Below, piece after piece: positions 27,133 to 40,819 of a stretch of DNA of 58,910 nucleotides. The notes under the pieces are model-generated. The model had not been told where the DNA came from and did no database searches. It worked only from the letters and a program-made list of their open reading frames with translations. Numbering within the stretch: the first letter of the stretch is position 1; every line of letters starts with the position of its first letter. The position numbers and the translations under genes are program-made. The stretch covers positions 1-58,910 of the forward strand of contig JAUMYU010000006.1 in assembly GCA_030528485.1 (NCBI GenBank), in the 5' to 3' direction. The stretch is from Comamonadaceae bacterium (lineage in GTDB: Bacteria; Pseudomonadota; Gammaproteobacteria; Burkholderiales; Burkholderiaceae_C).

Positions 27133-27444
27133 ATGTACGCAGTCATAAAAACCGGTGGCAAGCAATATCGCGTGGCCGCTGGCGACAAAATCAAGGTAGA
27201 ACAGATTGCTGCGGACGTGGGCCAGGAAATCGTGCTCGATCAGGTGCTCGCTATTGGTAGCGGCGCAGATCTGAAAATCGGCGCGCCTTTGGTTTCCGGT
27301 GCCAGCGTCAAGGCAACAGTCGTTTCGCAAGGCAAGCACGACAAAGTGCGCATCTTCAAGCTGCGCCGTCGCAAGCACTATCAGAAACATCAAGGTCATC
27401 GCCAGCGCTACACCGAGCTGCAAATTGGCGATATCGCTGCCTGA
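27133..27444 (+). CDS. rplU: 50S ribosomal protein L21
   Basis: Binds 23S rRNA in the large subunit. The 103-residue protein has the complete L21 pattern: [20 protein letters not shown], then [20 protein letters not shown] (the basic C-terminal signature) and [14 protein letters not shown] 27133 is the conventional start; an in-frame GTG three codons earlier is not needed. It leads rplU-rpmA-obgE. Confidence 0.97.
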   Translation: MYAVIKTGGKQYRVAAGDKIKVEQIAADVGQEIVLDQVLAIGSGADLKIGAPLVSGASVKATVVSQGKHDKVRIFKLRRRKHYQKHQGHRQRYTELQIGDIAA

Positions 27445-27476
27445 AGTAGCACAAAAGCAGCACGAAAGGATTTCAA

Positions 27477-27737
27477 ATGGCACAGAAAAAAGGCGGCGGC
27501 TCTACGCGCAACGGGCGTGATTCCAAGCCCAAAATGCTGGGCGTGAAAGCCTACGGCGGTGAATTGGTCAGCGCTGGCTCCATCATCGTGCGCCAACGCG
27601 GCACGCGCGTGCACGCTGGCACCAATGTCGGCGTGGGTAAAGACCACACCCTGTTTGCACTGGTGGACGGCCACGTGGTGTTTCGCCACAAGGGCGCTTT
27701 GAACAAACACACGGTGGAAATCTCCCCCGTGGCCTGA
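27477..27737 (+). CDS. rpmA: 50S ribosomal protein L27
   Basis: An 86-residue large-subunit protein whose N terminus reaches the peptidyl-transferase centre. It begins [16 protein letters not shown], with no N-terminal extension, so no maturation cleavage is needed. It continues [19 protein letters not shown]. It follows rplU by 32 bases with a good AAAGGA ribosome-binding site and is followed by a hairpin terminator. Confidence 0.97.
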   Translation: MAQKKGGGSTRNGRDSKPKMLGVKAYGGELVSAGSIIVRQRGTRVHAGTNVGVGKDHTLFALVDGHVVFRHKGALNKHTVEISPVA

Positions 27738-28901
<1,164 letters not shown>

Positions 28902-28930
28902 GACAAATCTGCTCCATTTTAAATCATTAA

Positions 28931-28966
28931 AAAACCCCTATCCTTGCAAGCAGGGATAGGGGTTTT
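28931..28966. terminator. Bidirectional terminator between obgE and clpP
   Basis: AAAACCCCTATCC, a loop TTGCAAGCA, then GGGATAGGGGTTTT. Confidence 0.92.
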
Positions 28967-28976
28967 CAATTGAAAA

Positions 28977-29582
28977 TTAACTGCGCTTTTCCACTACCTC
29001 ATCCACTAAACCGTAGTCTTTCGCTTCTTGTGCCGTCATAAAGTAATCACGCTCTGTATCATGGACAATCTTTTCATAAGGCTGTCCTGTTCGTTCGGCC
29101 AAAATACGATTCATCTGCTCCTTAGTTCGCAGAATGTCTCGTGCGTGAATTTCAATATCCGTTGCCTGACCCCTAGCTCCACCTAAAACCTGGTGGATCA
29201 TGATTTTGGAATTAGGTAAAGAATAGCGTTTGCCTTTAGCGCCTGCTGCCAAAAGGAAAGCTCCCATGCTGGCTGCAAAACCCAAGCACATTGTCGACAC
29301 ATCGGGCTTAATAAATTGCATCGTATCGAAAATCGACATCCCTGCAGTCACACTGCCACCAGGTGAATTGATATAAAGCGAAATATCTTTATCAGGGTTT
29401 TCGCTTTCAAGAAATAAAAGCTGCGCCACAACAATATTTGCCGTGTGATCGTTCACTTCACCAACGAGGAAAACAACACGCTCTTTCAACAAACGGGAAT
29501 AAATATCGAAAGCCCGCTCGCCACGGCCCGATTGCTCAATCACCGTAGGGATCAACCCCAAGTTTTGGTTTGGCACGTACAT
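28977..29582 (-). CDS. clpP: ATP-dependent Clp protease proteolytic subunit
   Basis: Serine peptidase that assembles into the 14-subunit Clp chamber. The 201-residue sequence has the catalytic serine in [11 protein letters not shown], histidine in MIHQVLGG, and aspartate in the [23 protein letters not shown] region, plus the oligomer-handle pattern EIHARDIL. It is shorter at the N terminus than many ClpP precursors, starting [24 protein letters not shown], and has no long propeptide. clpX and tig are absent. It stands alone between obgE and the atp operon, so it may be a second or relocated copy. Confidence 0.92.
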   Translation of the reverse strand: MYVPNQNLGLIPTVIEQSGRGERAFDIYSRLLKERVVFLVGEVNDHTANIVVAQLLFLESENPDKDISLYINSPGGSVTAGMSIFDTMQFIKPDVSTMCLGFAASMGAFLLAAGAKGKRYSLPNSKIMIHQVLGGARGQATDIEIHARDILRTKEQMNRILAERTGQPYEKIVHDTERDYFMTAQEAKDYGLVDEVVEKRS

Positions 29583-29748
29583 CTGTTCTCTCCAATCAAT
29601 ACGTATAAATCCGATTCACCCCGAGGCATTTGACTTGTTAGCAATAGCCTCCTCGAGCCTGCTCAAAGGCCCATCTGCATACATCCCGAAAGATAAGGGC
29701 GCGCAAGCTTAAAACAAGCTACCCACCCTTCGCCACACCCATCCTTTC

Positions 29749-29820
29749 CAGATCAAAAGAAAAACAACTTCTTTTGCAACATGCCGAAAAAGGCGATTTA
29801 TATTTCCTTATGAATTAGAA
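29749..29820 (-). repeat. Dispersed palindromic element, copy 10
   Basis: AGATCAAAAGAAAAAC on the left and ATTTCCTTATGAATTAG on the right. The core reads CATGCCGAAAAAGGCG on plus, that is CGCC-TTTTT-CGGCATG on minus. It lies between atpC and clpP. Confidence 0.65.
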
Positions 29821-29835
29821 AATATGCAGAACAGA

Positions 29836-29869
29836 AAGCTCCCCTTTCCTTTCCAGGAGAGGGGAGCTT
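29836..29869 (-). terminator. Terminator of the atp operon
   Basis: A stem of about 15 bp, AAGCTCCCCTTTCCT with AGGAGAGGGGAGCTT and loop TTCC, 20 bases past the atpC stop. Confidence 0.88.
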
Positions 29870-29889
29870 CGAACACGTGGCACCTAAAA

Positions 29890-30309
29890 TCAACGCTTCT
29901 GACGGTACTTTCTCAACGCTGCCAACTGAGCAGCCAAAATAGCCAGCTCCGACTGCGCCGTCGCCAAATCAAGATCGCTCTTGGCATTACGCACAGCATC
30001 TTCCGCAGCTTGTTTGGCCCGGTTGGCTTTTTCCTCGTCCAAATCCGCACCACGAACCGCCGTATCCGACAAGACAGTCACTCGATCAGGCTGTACTTCC
30101 AAAATTCCACCAGCGACGAACACAAACTCTTCTTTGCCGTCAGGCAGTTCAATGCGAACGGATCCAGGCTTAATACGGGTAATCAGCGGCACATGGCGGG
30201 GCAAAATCCCCAATTCGCCAGACTCACCTGGCAACGCAACAAATTTGGCTTCACCCGAGAAGATGGACTCCTCAGCACTCACCACATCGACATGAATGGT
30301 ATGGGCCAT
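29890..30309 (-). CDS. atpC: ATP synthase F1 subunit epsilon
   Basis: Rotor-stalk subunit that couples gamma rotation and inhibits hydrolysis. The 139-residue protein has the N-terminal beta-sandwich signature ([21 protein letters not shown] in part: [25 protein letters not shown]) and a C-terminal two-helix region rich in Ala/Lys. It is last in atpIBEFHAGDC, 73 bases after atpD. Confidence 0.96.
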   Translation of the reverse strand: MAHTIHVDVVSAEESIFSGEAKFVALPGESGELGILPRHVPLITRIKPGSVRIELPDGKEEFVFVAGGILEVQPDRVTVLSDTAVRGADLDEEKANRAKQAAEDAVRNAKSDLDLATAQSELAILAAQLAALRKYRQKR

Positions 30310-30382
30310 GCTTTTTGTTCCTCAATATGCCTCACACATCAGGCGCAAATCATTTGCGCCTGATGCTCAGTGCGGCGAAGCC

Positions 30383-32673
<2,291 letters not shown>

Positions 32674-32703
32674 AGCTTTTCTCCTTTGAGATCAGCGGGC
32701 TGA

Positions 32704-34257
32704 TCAGGCAAACGATTTCTTAAAAGACTCGATTGCGGAGGTCAAGGCAGCTTCGGCATCCTTATCCATCGCCTTGCTGGTCAAAAGCTTGTCCAACAAA
32801 GCGGCGTGAGAAGTTTGCAAATACTGATGGAGACCTTTCTCAAAATCCAGCACGCGCTTGACTTCAATGTCATCCAAAAAGCCTTTGTTCACGGCAAACA
32901 AGGATGCCCCCATCAAAGCAATATTCAGTGGCGAATACTGCGGCTGCTTAAGCAACTCTGTAACACGTGCACCACGATCAAGCTGCTTGCGCGTAGCCTC
33001 ATCCAAATCAGAAGCAAACTGCGCAAAAGCCGCCAGTTCACGATACTGCGCCAAATCCGTACGAATACCGCCTGACAAGCCTTTAATCAGTTTTGTTTGG
33101 GCAGCGCCACCCACACGGGAAACCGAAATACCTGCATTAATAGCTGGACGAATACCTGCGTTGAACAGGTTGGTTTCCAAGAAAATCTGACCGTCCGTAA
33201 TGGAAATGACGTTTGTCGGCACGAAAGCAGAAACGTCCCCTGCTTGCGTTTCGATGATAGGCAAGGCCGTCAACGAACCAGTTTTTCCTTTAACTTCACC
33301 TTTGGTGAACTCTTCCACATAATCAGCGTTCACACGAGCAGCTCGCTCAAGCAGACGACTATGCAGATAGAACACATCGCCCGGATAGGCCTCACGCCCC
33401 GGTGGGCGGCGCAGCAACAGCGAAACTTGACGGTACGCCACAGCTTGCTTGGACAAGTCGTCGTACACGATCAACGCATCCTGACCACGATCACGGAAAT
33501 ACTCACCCATAGTGCAGCCAGAATAGGCTGAAACATACTGCATGGCAGCAGATTCAGAAGCCGTTGCAGCCACAACAATGGTGTATTCCATTGCGCCAGA
33601 TTGCTCCAGTGCACGCACCACGTTTTTCACGGAAGAGGCTTTTTGACCAATCGCCACATAAATACATGTAACACCTTGGCCTTTTTGGTTGATGATGGCG
33701 TCAATCGCCACTGCCGTCTTACCTGTCTGACGGTCACCAATAATCAGTTCACGCTGACCACGACCAATAGGCACCATCGAATCAATCGACTTCAAGCCTG
33801 TTTGCAAAGGCTGATCCACCGATTGACGTGCAATCACACCAGGAGCGACTTTTTCAATCACATCCGTCAGCTTGGCATTGATCGGCCCCTTGCCGTCAAT
33901 AGGCTGGCCCAACGCGTTCACCACGCGACCAACCAGCTCAGGACCTACGGGGACTTCCAAAATACGACCAGTAGTCTTTACCACATCGCCTTCGGAAATG
34001 TGCTCGTATTCACCCAGAATCACCGCACCAACCGAGTCACGCTCCAAGTTCAAGGCAAGGCCATATGTCGGCTGGCCGCTCTTATCTGCCGGAAACTCCA
34101 GCATTTCACCTTGCATCACCTCAGACAAACCGTGCACGCGCACGATGCCATCCGTCACAGAAACCACAGTCCCTTGGTTTCTCACGTCAGCACTAGATTC
34201 AAGACCCTCAATGCGGCTCTTGATCAGCTCGGAAATTTCTGCTGGATTGAGTTGCAT
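32704..34257 (-). CDS. atpA: ATP synthase F1 subunit alpha
   Basis: Non-catalytic nucleotide-binding subunit alternating with beta. The 517-residue protein has Walker [16 protein letters not shown], the [12 protein letters not shown] Walker B region and the family signature [18 protein letters not shown]. Length and start ([19 protein letters not shown]) are standard. Confidence 0.97.
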   Translation of the reverse strand: MQLNPAEISELIKSRIEGLESSADVRNQGTVVSVTDGIVRVHGLSEVMQGEMLEFPADKSGQPTYGLALNLERDSVGAVILGEYEHISEGDVVKTTGRILEVPVGPELVGRVVNALGQPIDGKGPINAKLTDVIEKVAPGVIARQSVDQPLQTGLKSIDSMVPIGRGQRELIIGDRQTGKTAVAIDAIINQKGQGVTCIYVAIGQKASSVKNVVRALEQSGAMEYTIVVAATASESAAMQYVSAYSGCTMGEYFRDRGQDALIVYDDLSKQAVAYRQVSLLLRRPPGREAYPGDVFYLHSRLLERAARVNADYVEEFTKGEVKGKTGSLTALPIIETQAGDVSAFVPTNVISITDGQIFLETNLFNAGIRPAINAGISVSRVGGAAQTKLIKGLSGGIRTDLAQYRELAAFAQFASDLDEATRKQLDRGARVTELLKQPQYSPLNIALMGASLFAVNKGFLDDIEVKRVLDFEKGLHQYLQTSHAALLDKLLTSKAMDKDAEAALTSAIESFKKSFA

Positions 34258-34299
34258 GACTCGTTCCTCGTTGCTCTTTATACAAACACTAACAGCCTA

Positions 34300-34830
34300 T
34301 CAGGCTGTCAGCGCAGTTTTCATTTGTTCCAAACGGGCTTTCACGGAAGTGTCGAACTCTTCGTCGCCCACCACTACCCGAATGCCCCCAATTAAAGTCT
34401 CATCAATCTGCGAAGACAAATTCAGCTTGCGGGCAAAACGCTTTTCCAATGCCGGGCGCAAATCCTGCATTTGCGCATCAGATAGCGCAAACGCGCTGTA
34501 AACCACAGCATCAGCCGTACCAATCTTGTCGTTAACCAATTCACGAAATTGGGCAGCAACTTGAGGCAAAGCCGCCAAACGACCATTATCAATCAGCACG
34601 TTCAGGAAGTTCTTAGCCAACTCAGGCAATTGCATCTGAGCCACACTCTCGAACATTTCCAACAATTGAGCCTGCGTAACCTTCGGACTTTGGGAAACAC
34701 GCAACACATCTGCATTCGACGCAATATGCGCAAACACATCCAACCATTGCTGCGTGCTTTGCTCAGCACCGGCTGTTGCTTTAAAAAGCGCTTCCGCATA
34801 AGGACGGGCAATAGTGGCCAGTTCTGCCAT
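34300..34830 (-). CDS. atpH: ATP synthase F1 subunit delta
   Basis: Peripheral-stalk subunit joining F1 to the b dimer. The 176-residue protein starts [18 protein letters not shown] and ends with the family signature region [25 protein letters not shown] 34830 is preferred to the in-frame TTG two codons upstream. It lies 12 bases after atpF. Confidence 0.95.
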   Translation of the reverse strand: MAELATIARPYAEALFKATAGAEQSTQQWLDVFAHIASNADVLRVSQSPKVTQAQLLEMFESVAQMQLPELAKNFLNVLIDNGRLAALPQVAAQFRELVNDKIGTADAVVYSAFALSDAQMQDLRPALEKRFARKLNLSSQIDETLIGGIRVVVGDEEFDTSVKARLEQMKTALTA

Positions 34831-34842
34831 GCTCAACCCTCC

Positions 34843-35313
34843 TTAAAGCTCTGTCTTCAGGCGGTTCAGCAAATCCGCATGCACAGCGGGATTGACTTCC
34901 TTACGAAGGATTTGCTCAGCGCCTTTAACAGCCAATACAGCGACCTGATCCCGCAAAGCCTCACGAGCCTGAACGACTTGTTGATCGGCATCCGCTTTTG
35001 CCTGGGACAAAATCTTCTCGGCCTCGATATTGGCCCGAGATTTAGCCTCGTCCACAATGGCCTGTGCGCGACGTTCTGCATCCGCAAGCAAAGACGCCGT
35101 TTCGCTACGCGAAGCAGCCAATTGCTGCTCTACGCGCTGATTCGCATTTGCAAGCTCGCTTTTCGCCAAATCAGCCGCAGCCAATCCATCGGCAATTTTC
35201 TGCGCTCTTTCATCCAAAGCCTTGACGATGGGCGGCCATACGAACTTCATCGTAAACCACACCAAAATCAAAAAGACGACAGCCTGAAAGAACAGTGTTG
35301 AGTTGATATTCAT
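34843..35313 (-). CDS. atpF: ATP synthase Fo subunit b
   Basis: Membrane-anchored stator. The 156-residue protein has one N-terminal transmembrane helix ([20 protein letters not shown]), the VWPPI hinge and a long charged coiled coil rich in Ala, Glu and Arg. [10 protein letters not shown] at 35313 is the usual start, although the frame runs on upstream. Confidence 0.96.
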   Translation of the reverse strand: MNINSTLFFQAVVFLILVWFTMKFVWPPIVKALDERAQKIADGLAAADLAKSELANANQRVEQQLAASRSETASLLADAERRAQAIVDEAKSRANIEAEKILSQAKADADQQVVQAREALRDQVAVLAVKGAEQILRKEVNPAVHADLLNRLKTEL

Positions 35314-35347
35314 TGCAACACCTTTCTTACGTGGGCGTTGAGCGATA

Positions 35348-35608
<261 letters not shown>

Positions 35609-35712
35609 TTATCCTTCGTAAATGGAGGGAGGGTTGAAAAAGAGGAGAACAAAACTCACAAAAATGGCGCACCAATCACAGATTGACAGATGCACCAATA
35701 TTGCCCTGATTT

Positions 35713-36579
35713 TCAATGATGGCTATGCGCTTGACCAAGATAAATGAGCGCCAACATCATAAAAATAAATGCCTGAAGCGTGATAACCAAAATGTGAAAA
35801 ATCGCCCAAATGGTACCGGCAATGACATGCCCCAGCCCCAACAAGGCACCACCAAAAGACATGGCAGCATAACCACCCATCAAGGCAATCAGCATAAAGA
35901 CCAGCTCACCCGCATACATATTGCCAAACAGCCGCATGCCGTGCGAAACGGTTTTTGCCAGATATTCAATGATTTGCATCACAAAGTTGATTACACCCAA
36001 AATCACAGCAAACACTGGATTTTTGGAAGTACCAAAAGGAGCCGTCACAAGCTCATGCGCCCAGCCACCCCAGCCTTTGATCTTGACAGAGTAATACAGA
36101 CACAAAGCCAAAACAGCCAAGGAGAGACCAAATGTCGTGGACAAATCAGCCGTAGGCACGACACGCAAATAGGCGTGATGCGGATCTTCATGCGCCATAC
36201 CCCACAGATGAGGCAGCAAATCCACTGGCAACAAGTCCATGGCGTTCATCAGGAAAATCCAGACAAATACCGTTAGCGCCAACGGAGCAACGAATTTGCG
36301 GCTCTCCGCGTTATGGATATTGGCCTTGGCCTGGCCATCCACCATTTCAACCAGCAGCTCGACAGCCGCCTGGAAGCGACCTGGAACACCAGATGTTGCA
36401 TTCTTGGCCGCACGATGCAAGATCCAGACTCCCAACAAGCCAAGCACCAACGCAATAAAAATGGAGTCGTAATTGATGACAGAAAAGTCAACAATGAAGC
36501 CCTGCTTGACGTTGGTCAAATGCTCCAGATGGTGGGTAATGTATTCGCCTGCCGTAGGGCCTTGTGCTCCTGCCGCCAT
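35713..36579 (-). CDS. atpB: ATP synthase Fo subunit a
   Basis: Polytopic membrane subunit forming the proton half-channels. The 288-residue protein includes the essential arginine region SHGMRLFGNMYAGELVFMLI and the C-terminal helix IFMMLALIYLGQAH. Five to six hydrophobic segments are visible. It sits between atpI and atpE as usual. Confidence 0.97.
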   Translation of the reverse strand: MAAGAQGPTAGEYITHHLEHLTNVKQGFIVDFSVINYDSIFIALVLGLLGVWILHRAAKNATSGVPGRFQAAVELLVEMVDGQAKANIHNAESRKFVAPLALTVFVWIFLMNAMDLLPVDLLPHLWGMAHEDPHHAYLRVVPTADLSTTFGLSLAVLALCLYYSVKIKGWGGWAHELVTAPFGTSKNPVFAVILGVINFVMQIIEYLAKTVSHGMRLFGNMYAGELVFMLIALMGGYAAMSFGGALLGLGHVIAGTIWAIFHILVITLQAFIFMMLALIYLGQAHSHH

Positions 36580-36591
36580 AAATCCACTCTT

Positions 36592-37083
36592 TCACTTATT
36601 CGACACACCCAGAGCGCCTAGCCACAGAGGCGCGATCCAGTACATATTCACGGTTAACACGATGGCAAGCAGCAGCGGCCACCAAGCGACCCTGTCCAGA
36701 ACCCACGGCGAAATGGCAATGAGCACAACGCTCAGCAACAACTTGGCCATTTCACTCAGAACCAGCACACCCAGTGAGGCGCGCTTGACTACGACCCTGG
36801 CAAAGAAAGCAGCAGGCAAAACAATCGCGACTGCTCCGTAAAGCCAGGAGATTATAGCCACACTTTCTTGCAAAATGATCCAAATCAACAACGCACCCAC
36901 CAGGGCCGCAACGGCTTGGCATGCCAGTATCCGCCAAGGCGAGAGCGCCTTGTGGCGCAACCGCCATTGGGCAGCTTCCTGGGCTGTCAGAGGGGCAACA
37001 TCACTCCCGCCTTGATCGCTTTCATCGTCCTCCCATGGCACGGCGCGCCATGCGTTCGGATGCGTTTTCTTGTCTTGGGTCAT
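36592..37083 (-). CDS. atpI: ATP synthase assembly protein I
   Basis: A small membrane protein (163 residues) thought to aid c-ring assembly. The N terminus is acidic and soluble (about 55 residues), followed by four hydrophobic segments (RILACQAVAALVGALLIWII and later). ATG 37083 (MTQDKKTHPN) is preferred to the frame's upstream start. It opens the operon; the divergent 130-base gap to tesB probably contains both promoters, but I cannot place them confidently. Confidence 0.88.
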   Translation of the reverse strand: MTQDKKTHPNAWRAVPWEDDESDQGGSDVAPLTAQEAAQWRLRHKALSPWRILACQAVAALVGALLIWIILQESVAIISWLYGAVAIVLPAAFFARVVVKRASLGVLVLSEMAKLLLSVVLIAISPWVLDRVAWWPLLLAIVLTVNMYWIAPLWLGALGVSNK

Positions 37084-37213
37084 GGCTTTTGCGGTGGTGC
37101 TGTGATAGGGCAAGCAAGCGGGCCATTATAGGAATGCCATTGGGCAGCCCATGCGGCATCGTTGGGTGACGGCTTCATAATTGCCCACTTGATTATTTGC
37201 ACCGCACAGCACC

Positions 37214-38095
37214 ATGTCCAACGCCGTGGCACCTGCCAGCCTAATTCCCCAGGTCGAGCCTGCCCGCTTGCAAGCCTTGAACCATTTGATTGCGCAATTG
37301 CAGCTTGAGCAGCTGGAGATGAATTTATTTCGCGGCATCAGCACGGACATCGGTTCGCCATCGGTTTTTGGCGGGCAAGTGCTGGGCCAGGCCTTGATGG
37401 CTGCTGCCCGCACCGTGCGCAATGGCCACCGTCCGCATTCGCTGCATGGTTATTTTCTGCTCGCGGGCGATAAAGCCGCGCCCATCGTCTATGAAGTGGA
37501 TGCGGTTCGCGATGGTCATGCTTTCACGTCGCGGCGCGTGACGGCCATTCAGCATGGGCAAGCGATTTTTCACATGTCGGCCTCTTTCCATCAGGAAGAG
37601 CCAGGGCACGACCATCAAAGCCCTATGCCACAAGTGCCTGAACCCGATCACGCCACCCCGCACCCGCTGCGCTCTCTGGCGCTGGCCAAGCCTTTCGAGT
37701 TGGGCTTTATCGATGTGCGTGAAACCCGCACGCACGGGCGGCTGCCGCCCTTTAACCGCGTCTGGGTGCGCACCTGCGCGCCTGTGATTCCAGACGATCC
37801 CATCGTGCACCAGGCACTGCTGGCCTACATCTCCGATTTCAGTTTGCTGGGTGTGGCGCTACGGCCGCACGGCTTGTACTTTGGCCAGCCAGGCCTGAAA
37901 ACCGTTAGCCTGGATCACGCCATGTGGTTTCATCGCCCTTTTCGTGCCGATGAATGGCTGCTCTACGATCTGGACTCCCCATCCGCCAGCGGTGCGCGCG
38001 GTTTTGCCCGGGGCGCTTTGTACAACCAGCGCGGCGAACTCATCGCCTCCGTCGCGCAAGAAGGTTTGATGCGCTACAAAGCCCCTGCGCCATAA
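37214..38095 (+). CDS. tesB: Acyl-CoA thioesterase II
   Basis: Double-hotdog thioesterase releasing free fatty acids and CoA from medium- to long-chain acyl-CoA. The 293-residue protein has the N-terminal FRGISTDIGSPSVFGGQVLGQALMAA region (given as FGGQVLGQALMAA), RPHSLHGYFLLAGD, GHAFTSRRVTAIQHGQ and C-terminal LDHAMWFHRPFRADEWLLYD, with the catalytic Asp in SLDHAMWFH. It is divergent from atpI. Confidence 0.94.
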   Translation: MSNAVAPASLIPQVEPARLQALNHLIAQLQLEQLEMNLFRGISTDIGSPSVFGGQVLGQALMAAARTVRNGHRPHSLHGYFLLAGDKAAPIVYEVDAVRDGHAFTSRRVTAIQHGQAIFHMSASFHQEEPGHDHQSPMPQVPEPDHATPHPLRSLALAKPFELGFIDVRETRTHGRLPPFNRVWVRTCAPVIPDDPIVHQALLAYISDFSLLGVALRPHGLYFGQPGLKTVSLDHAMWFHRPFRADEWLLYDLDSPSASGARGFARGALYNQRGELIASVAQEGLMRYKAPAP

Positions 38096-38149
38096 GCTGC
38101 ATACGCAAACCCCATCCCCCACATACCCCCATTCCCACAGGGAAATGCC

Positions 38150-39658
38150 ATGTCCTCCTCTCCTTTATTGATTGCGCGCAATCCCCATACCGAATGTCTG
38201 CTGCTGCCTGCGCTGGCCAACCGCCACGGCCTGATCACAGGTGCGACCGGCACGGGCAAAACCGTCACTTTGCAAGCGATGGCCGAGCAATTCTCCCAAG
38301 CGGGCGTACCCGTTTTCATGGCGGACGTCAAAGGCGATTTGGGTGGAATCAGCCAAACGGGCCAGGTGGGGGAGAAGATGGCCGCAATCCTGGCCCAACG
38401 CGGCATTGAGCCGCCGCAGCCCTACGCCGCCCCGACCCTGTTATGGGATGTTTTTGGCCAAAGCGGCCACCCCGTACGCGCCACCATCTCCGACATGGGG
38501 CCGTTGTTGTTGGCCCGCATGCTGGGGTTGAACGATACCCAAAGCGGCATTCTCAACATCGCCTTCCGGGTCGCCGATGACGACGGCCTGTTGCTGCTTG
38601 ACCTGAAAGACCTGCGCGCCATGCTGCAACACATCAGCGACCGCGCCAGCGAATACCGCAGCACCTACGGCAACATCAACGCCGCCAGCGTAGGCGCCAT
38701 CCAGCGCGCCCTGCTGCAAATCGAGGAACAAGGCGCCGACCAGTTTTTTGGCGAGCCGATGCTCGACATCGCCGACTTCATGCAAACCGATCACCACGGG
38801 CGCGGCTACGTCAACATCCTTGCGGCCGATCGGTTGATGAACGCGCCGCGCCTGTACGCCACCTTTTTGCTTTGGATGCTGTCGGAATTGTTTGAGCGCC
38901 TGCCCGAAGTGGGCGATCTGGAAAAGCCCAAACTCGTCTTCTTCTTCGACGAAGCGCACTTGCTCTTTACCGACGCGCCCAAAATCCTGCTGGAGCGCAT
39001 TGAACTGGTTGTGCGGCTGATTCGCTCCAAAGGCGTTGGCGTGTATTTCGTCACGCAAAACCCCATGGACATCCCCGACAGCGTGCTGGCCCAATTGGGC
39101 AACCGCGTGCAGCACGCCTTGCGCGCCTTTACGCCGCGCGACCAAAAAGCCGTTCGCGCCACCGCGCAAACCATGCGCGGCCAACCGGGCCTGGATATTG
39201 AAAAAGCCATCACCGAGCTGGCCGTGGGCGAGGCCCTCATCAGCCTGCTGGATGCCAAAGGCAGCCCGGGCGTGACCGAGCGCGCATTCGTGGTTCCCCC
39301 AGGCAGCCAAATTGGCCCCATTACCGAAACGCAACGCCAGCAACTGCTGCGCGATTCACTGGTGGCAGGCGTTTATGAAAGCGCCATCGACCGCGAATCG
39401 GCCTACGAAGTTTTGCAGCAACGCGCAGACGCCGCACAACGCGCTGCCGAAGAAGCCCTCAAAGAACAAAACAGCCTGGGCAACATGGTCAACGAATTCC
39501 TGTTCGGCAGCACCGGCCCGCGCGGGGGCAAAAAAGACGGCCTGGTGCAAAGCACGCTGAAATCGGCCGTGCGCAGCCAGGCCAACAGCCTGGGGCGGCA
39601 ATTGCTCAGAGGCGTGCTGGGCGGGCTGCTGGGTGGCGGCAAATCCCGCAAAAGATAG
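38150..39658 (+). CDS. HerA-like ATPase of the DUF853/YjgR family
   Basis: A FtsK/HerA-superfamily P-loop ATPase of 502 residues with unknown physiological role. Walker A is GATGTGKT (residues 31-38), [11 protein letters not shown] follows, and Walker B is [13 protein letters not shown]. An arginine-rich [17 protein letters not shown] block comes next. The C-terminal third is charged and ends in a glycine-rich [15 protein letters not shown]. It starts 54 bases after tesB on the same strand. Confidence 0.88.
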   Translation: MSSSPLLIARNPHTECLLLPALANRHGLITGATGTGKTVTLQAMAEQFSQAGVPVFMADVKGDLGGISQTGQVGEKMAAILAQRGIEPPQPYAAPTLLWDVFGQSGHPVRATISDMGPLLLARMLGLNDTQSGILNIAFRVADDDGLLLLDLKDLRAMLQHISDRASEYRSTYGNINAASVGAIQRALLQIEEQGADQFFGEPMLDIADFMQTDHHGRGYVNILAADRLMNAPRLYATFLLWMLSELFERLPEVGDLEKPKLVFFFDEAHLLFTDAPKILLERIELVVRLIRSKGVGVYFVTQNPMDIPDSVLAQLGNRVQHALRAFTPRDQKAVRATAQTMRGQPGLDIEKAITELAVGEALISLLDAKGSPGVTERAFVVPPGSQIGPITETQRQQLLRDSLVAGVYESAIDRESAYEVLQQRADAAQRAAEEALKEQNSLGNMVNEFLFGSTGPRGGKKDGLVQSTLKSAVRSQANSLGRQLLRGVLGGLLGGGKSRKR

Positions 39659-39680
39659 CGCCAGGCCAAGCAGACTCTTA

Positions 39681-39760
39681 ATTTTTACAAATCAAAGAGA
39701 AATAAAACACACCTTTTTCGGCATGATGGTATTGAAATCAATTTTCTTTTTGATTGAAAT
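39681..39760 (+). repeat. Dispersed palindromic element, copy 11
   Basis: ATTTTTACAAATCAAAGAG on the left and TTTTCTTTTTGATTGAAAT on the right. The core is TTTTTCGGCATGATGGTATT. It lies between convergent genes. Confidence 0.72.
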
Positions 39761-39823
39761 GAAAAAGAGTCTGCATGCAAACTCCTTTCAACAACGCGCA
39801 AAGCGGGCAGGGCAGGGCGCTTT

Positions 39824-40732
39824 TCAACTCAACACCACGCTCGACAGCCGCCTGCGGTAGCTGGCCACCACCGGGTCTTCCGGCGGGATTTGCCCTTCGG
39901 CCACTGGCGGCTTGGGCGGCTCGATGATCTCCAGAATCGCCACATAGGTTTTACGCGCGCGCTCCTCATTCCAATGGCGGTCGCGCATCAGGATTTCCAG
40001 CAGCTCATCCATCGCCTGCGTCCACTGGTTATGCGCCAGCAGCAACTGGGCGCGCTGGTAGCGGGCGCCGAAATCGCGCTTATCAGCGGCAATGGCCGCA
40101 TCCAGCTCTTGCAAGCGGGCATTGGCATCGCCCGCTTGGCGCGTTACCTCCAGCGCCTCCAGCCAAGTCCGGATGGCGCCATACCGCAAAGATCCATCGG
40201 CCAGCGTCGCCACCGTTGCAAATTCAGCCCGGGCTTCGTCTTCCAGCCCCATTTCCAGCAGCAGGCGCAGGTAGGCAAAACGGGCTTTTTCATCGTCCGG
40301 CTGCTCGCGCACGGCTTTTTCCAGCCGCTCCAGTTTGGACTGCAAATCATCGTCCTCGCCTGCGCCGTCTTCTGTGGGCAAAGCATCGTCCACAGGCAAC
40401 ACCGGCCCTTCTGGCAAATGCTTATCCAAAAACGCCCGCAATTGGCTCTCAGGCAAAGCGCCCGTGAAACCATCAACGGGCTGCCCCTGCGACATCAACA
40501 CGCACGTGGGAATGCTGCGCACGCCAAACATGATGGCAAGCTGCTGCTCCTGGTCCGAATCGATTTTGACCAATTTGAAGCGCCCGCCATAAGCCAATTC
40601 CAGCTTTTCCAAAATCGGCCCCAATGTTTGGCAAGGGCCGCACCACGGCGCCCAGAAATCCACCAGCACTGGCGTTTGCATGGAAGCCTGGATGACTTCC
40701 GTTTCAAAATTTCCCAGATTAACGTCGATCAT
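39824..40732 (-). CDS. cnoX: Thioredoxin/TPR chaperedoxin (CnoX/YbbN family)
   Basis: A protein-folding helper with an N-terminal thioredoxin domain and a C-terminal TPR-like domain, 302 residues. The active site WCGPC is intact, unlike E. coli YbbN, so it may be redox active. The Trx cis-proline motif SIPTCVLM follows, then an acidic linker (about 118-135) and helical repeats (about 135-260; AEFATVATLADGS, LQELDAAIAADKRDFGARYQ). ATG 40732 has an AAGGGG ribosome-binding site. It lies 87 bases downstream of ispB on the same strand but reads the other way relative to herA. Confidence 0.9.
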   Translation of the reverse strand: MIDVNLGNFETEVIQASMQTPVLVDFWAPWCGPCQTLGPILEKLELAYGGRFKLVKIDSDQEQQLAIMFGVRSIPTCVLMSQGQPVDGFTGALPESQLRAFLDKHLPEGPVLPVDDALPTEDGAGEDDDLQSKLERLEKAVREQPDDEKARFAYLRLLLEMGLEDEARAEFATVATLADGSLRYGAIRTWLEALEVTRQAGDANARLQELDAAIAADKRDFGARYQRAQLLLAHNQWTQAMDELLEILMRDRHWNEERARKTYVAILEIIEPPKPPVAEGQIPPEDPVVASYRRRLSSVVLS

Positions 40733-40819
40733 GGGCAGCCCCTTTTCCTGAATCACTTGAATATAAAAATATTATTTTTGATGCAATGAAAACACTGAAA
40801 GCATGCCATCAGCACAGCA

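Noticed and set aside
40733-40819. A further palindromic-element copy in the ispB-cnoX gap
   Set aside because: There is an AT-rich palindrome (AATATAAAAATATTATTTT) but no family arms or core.
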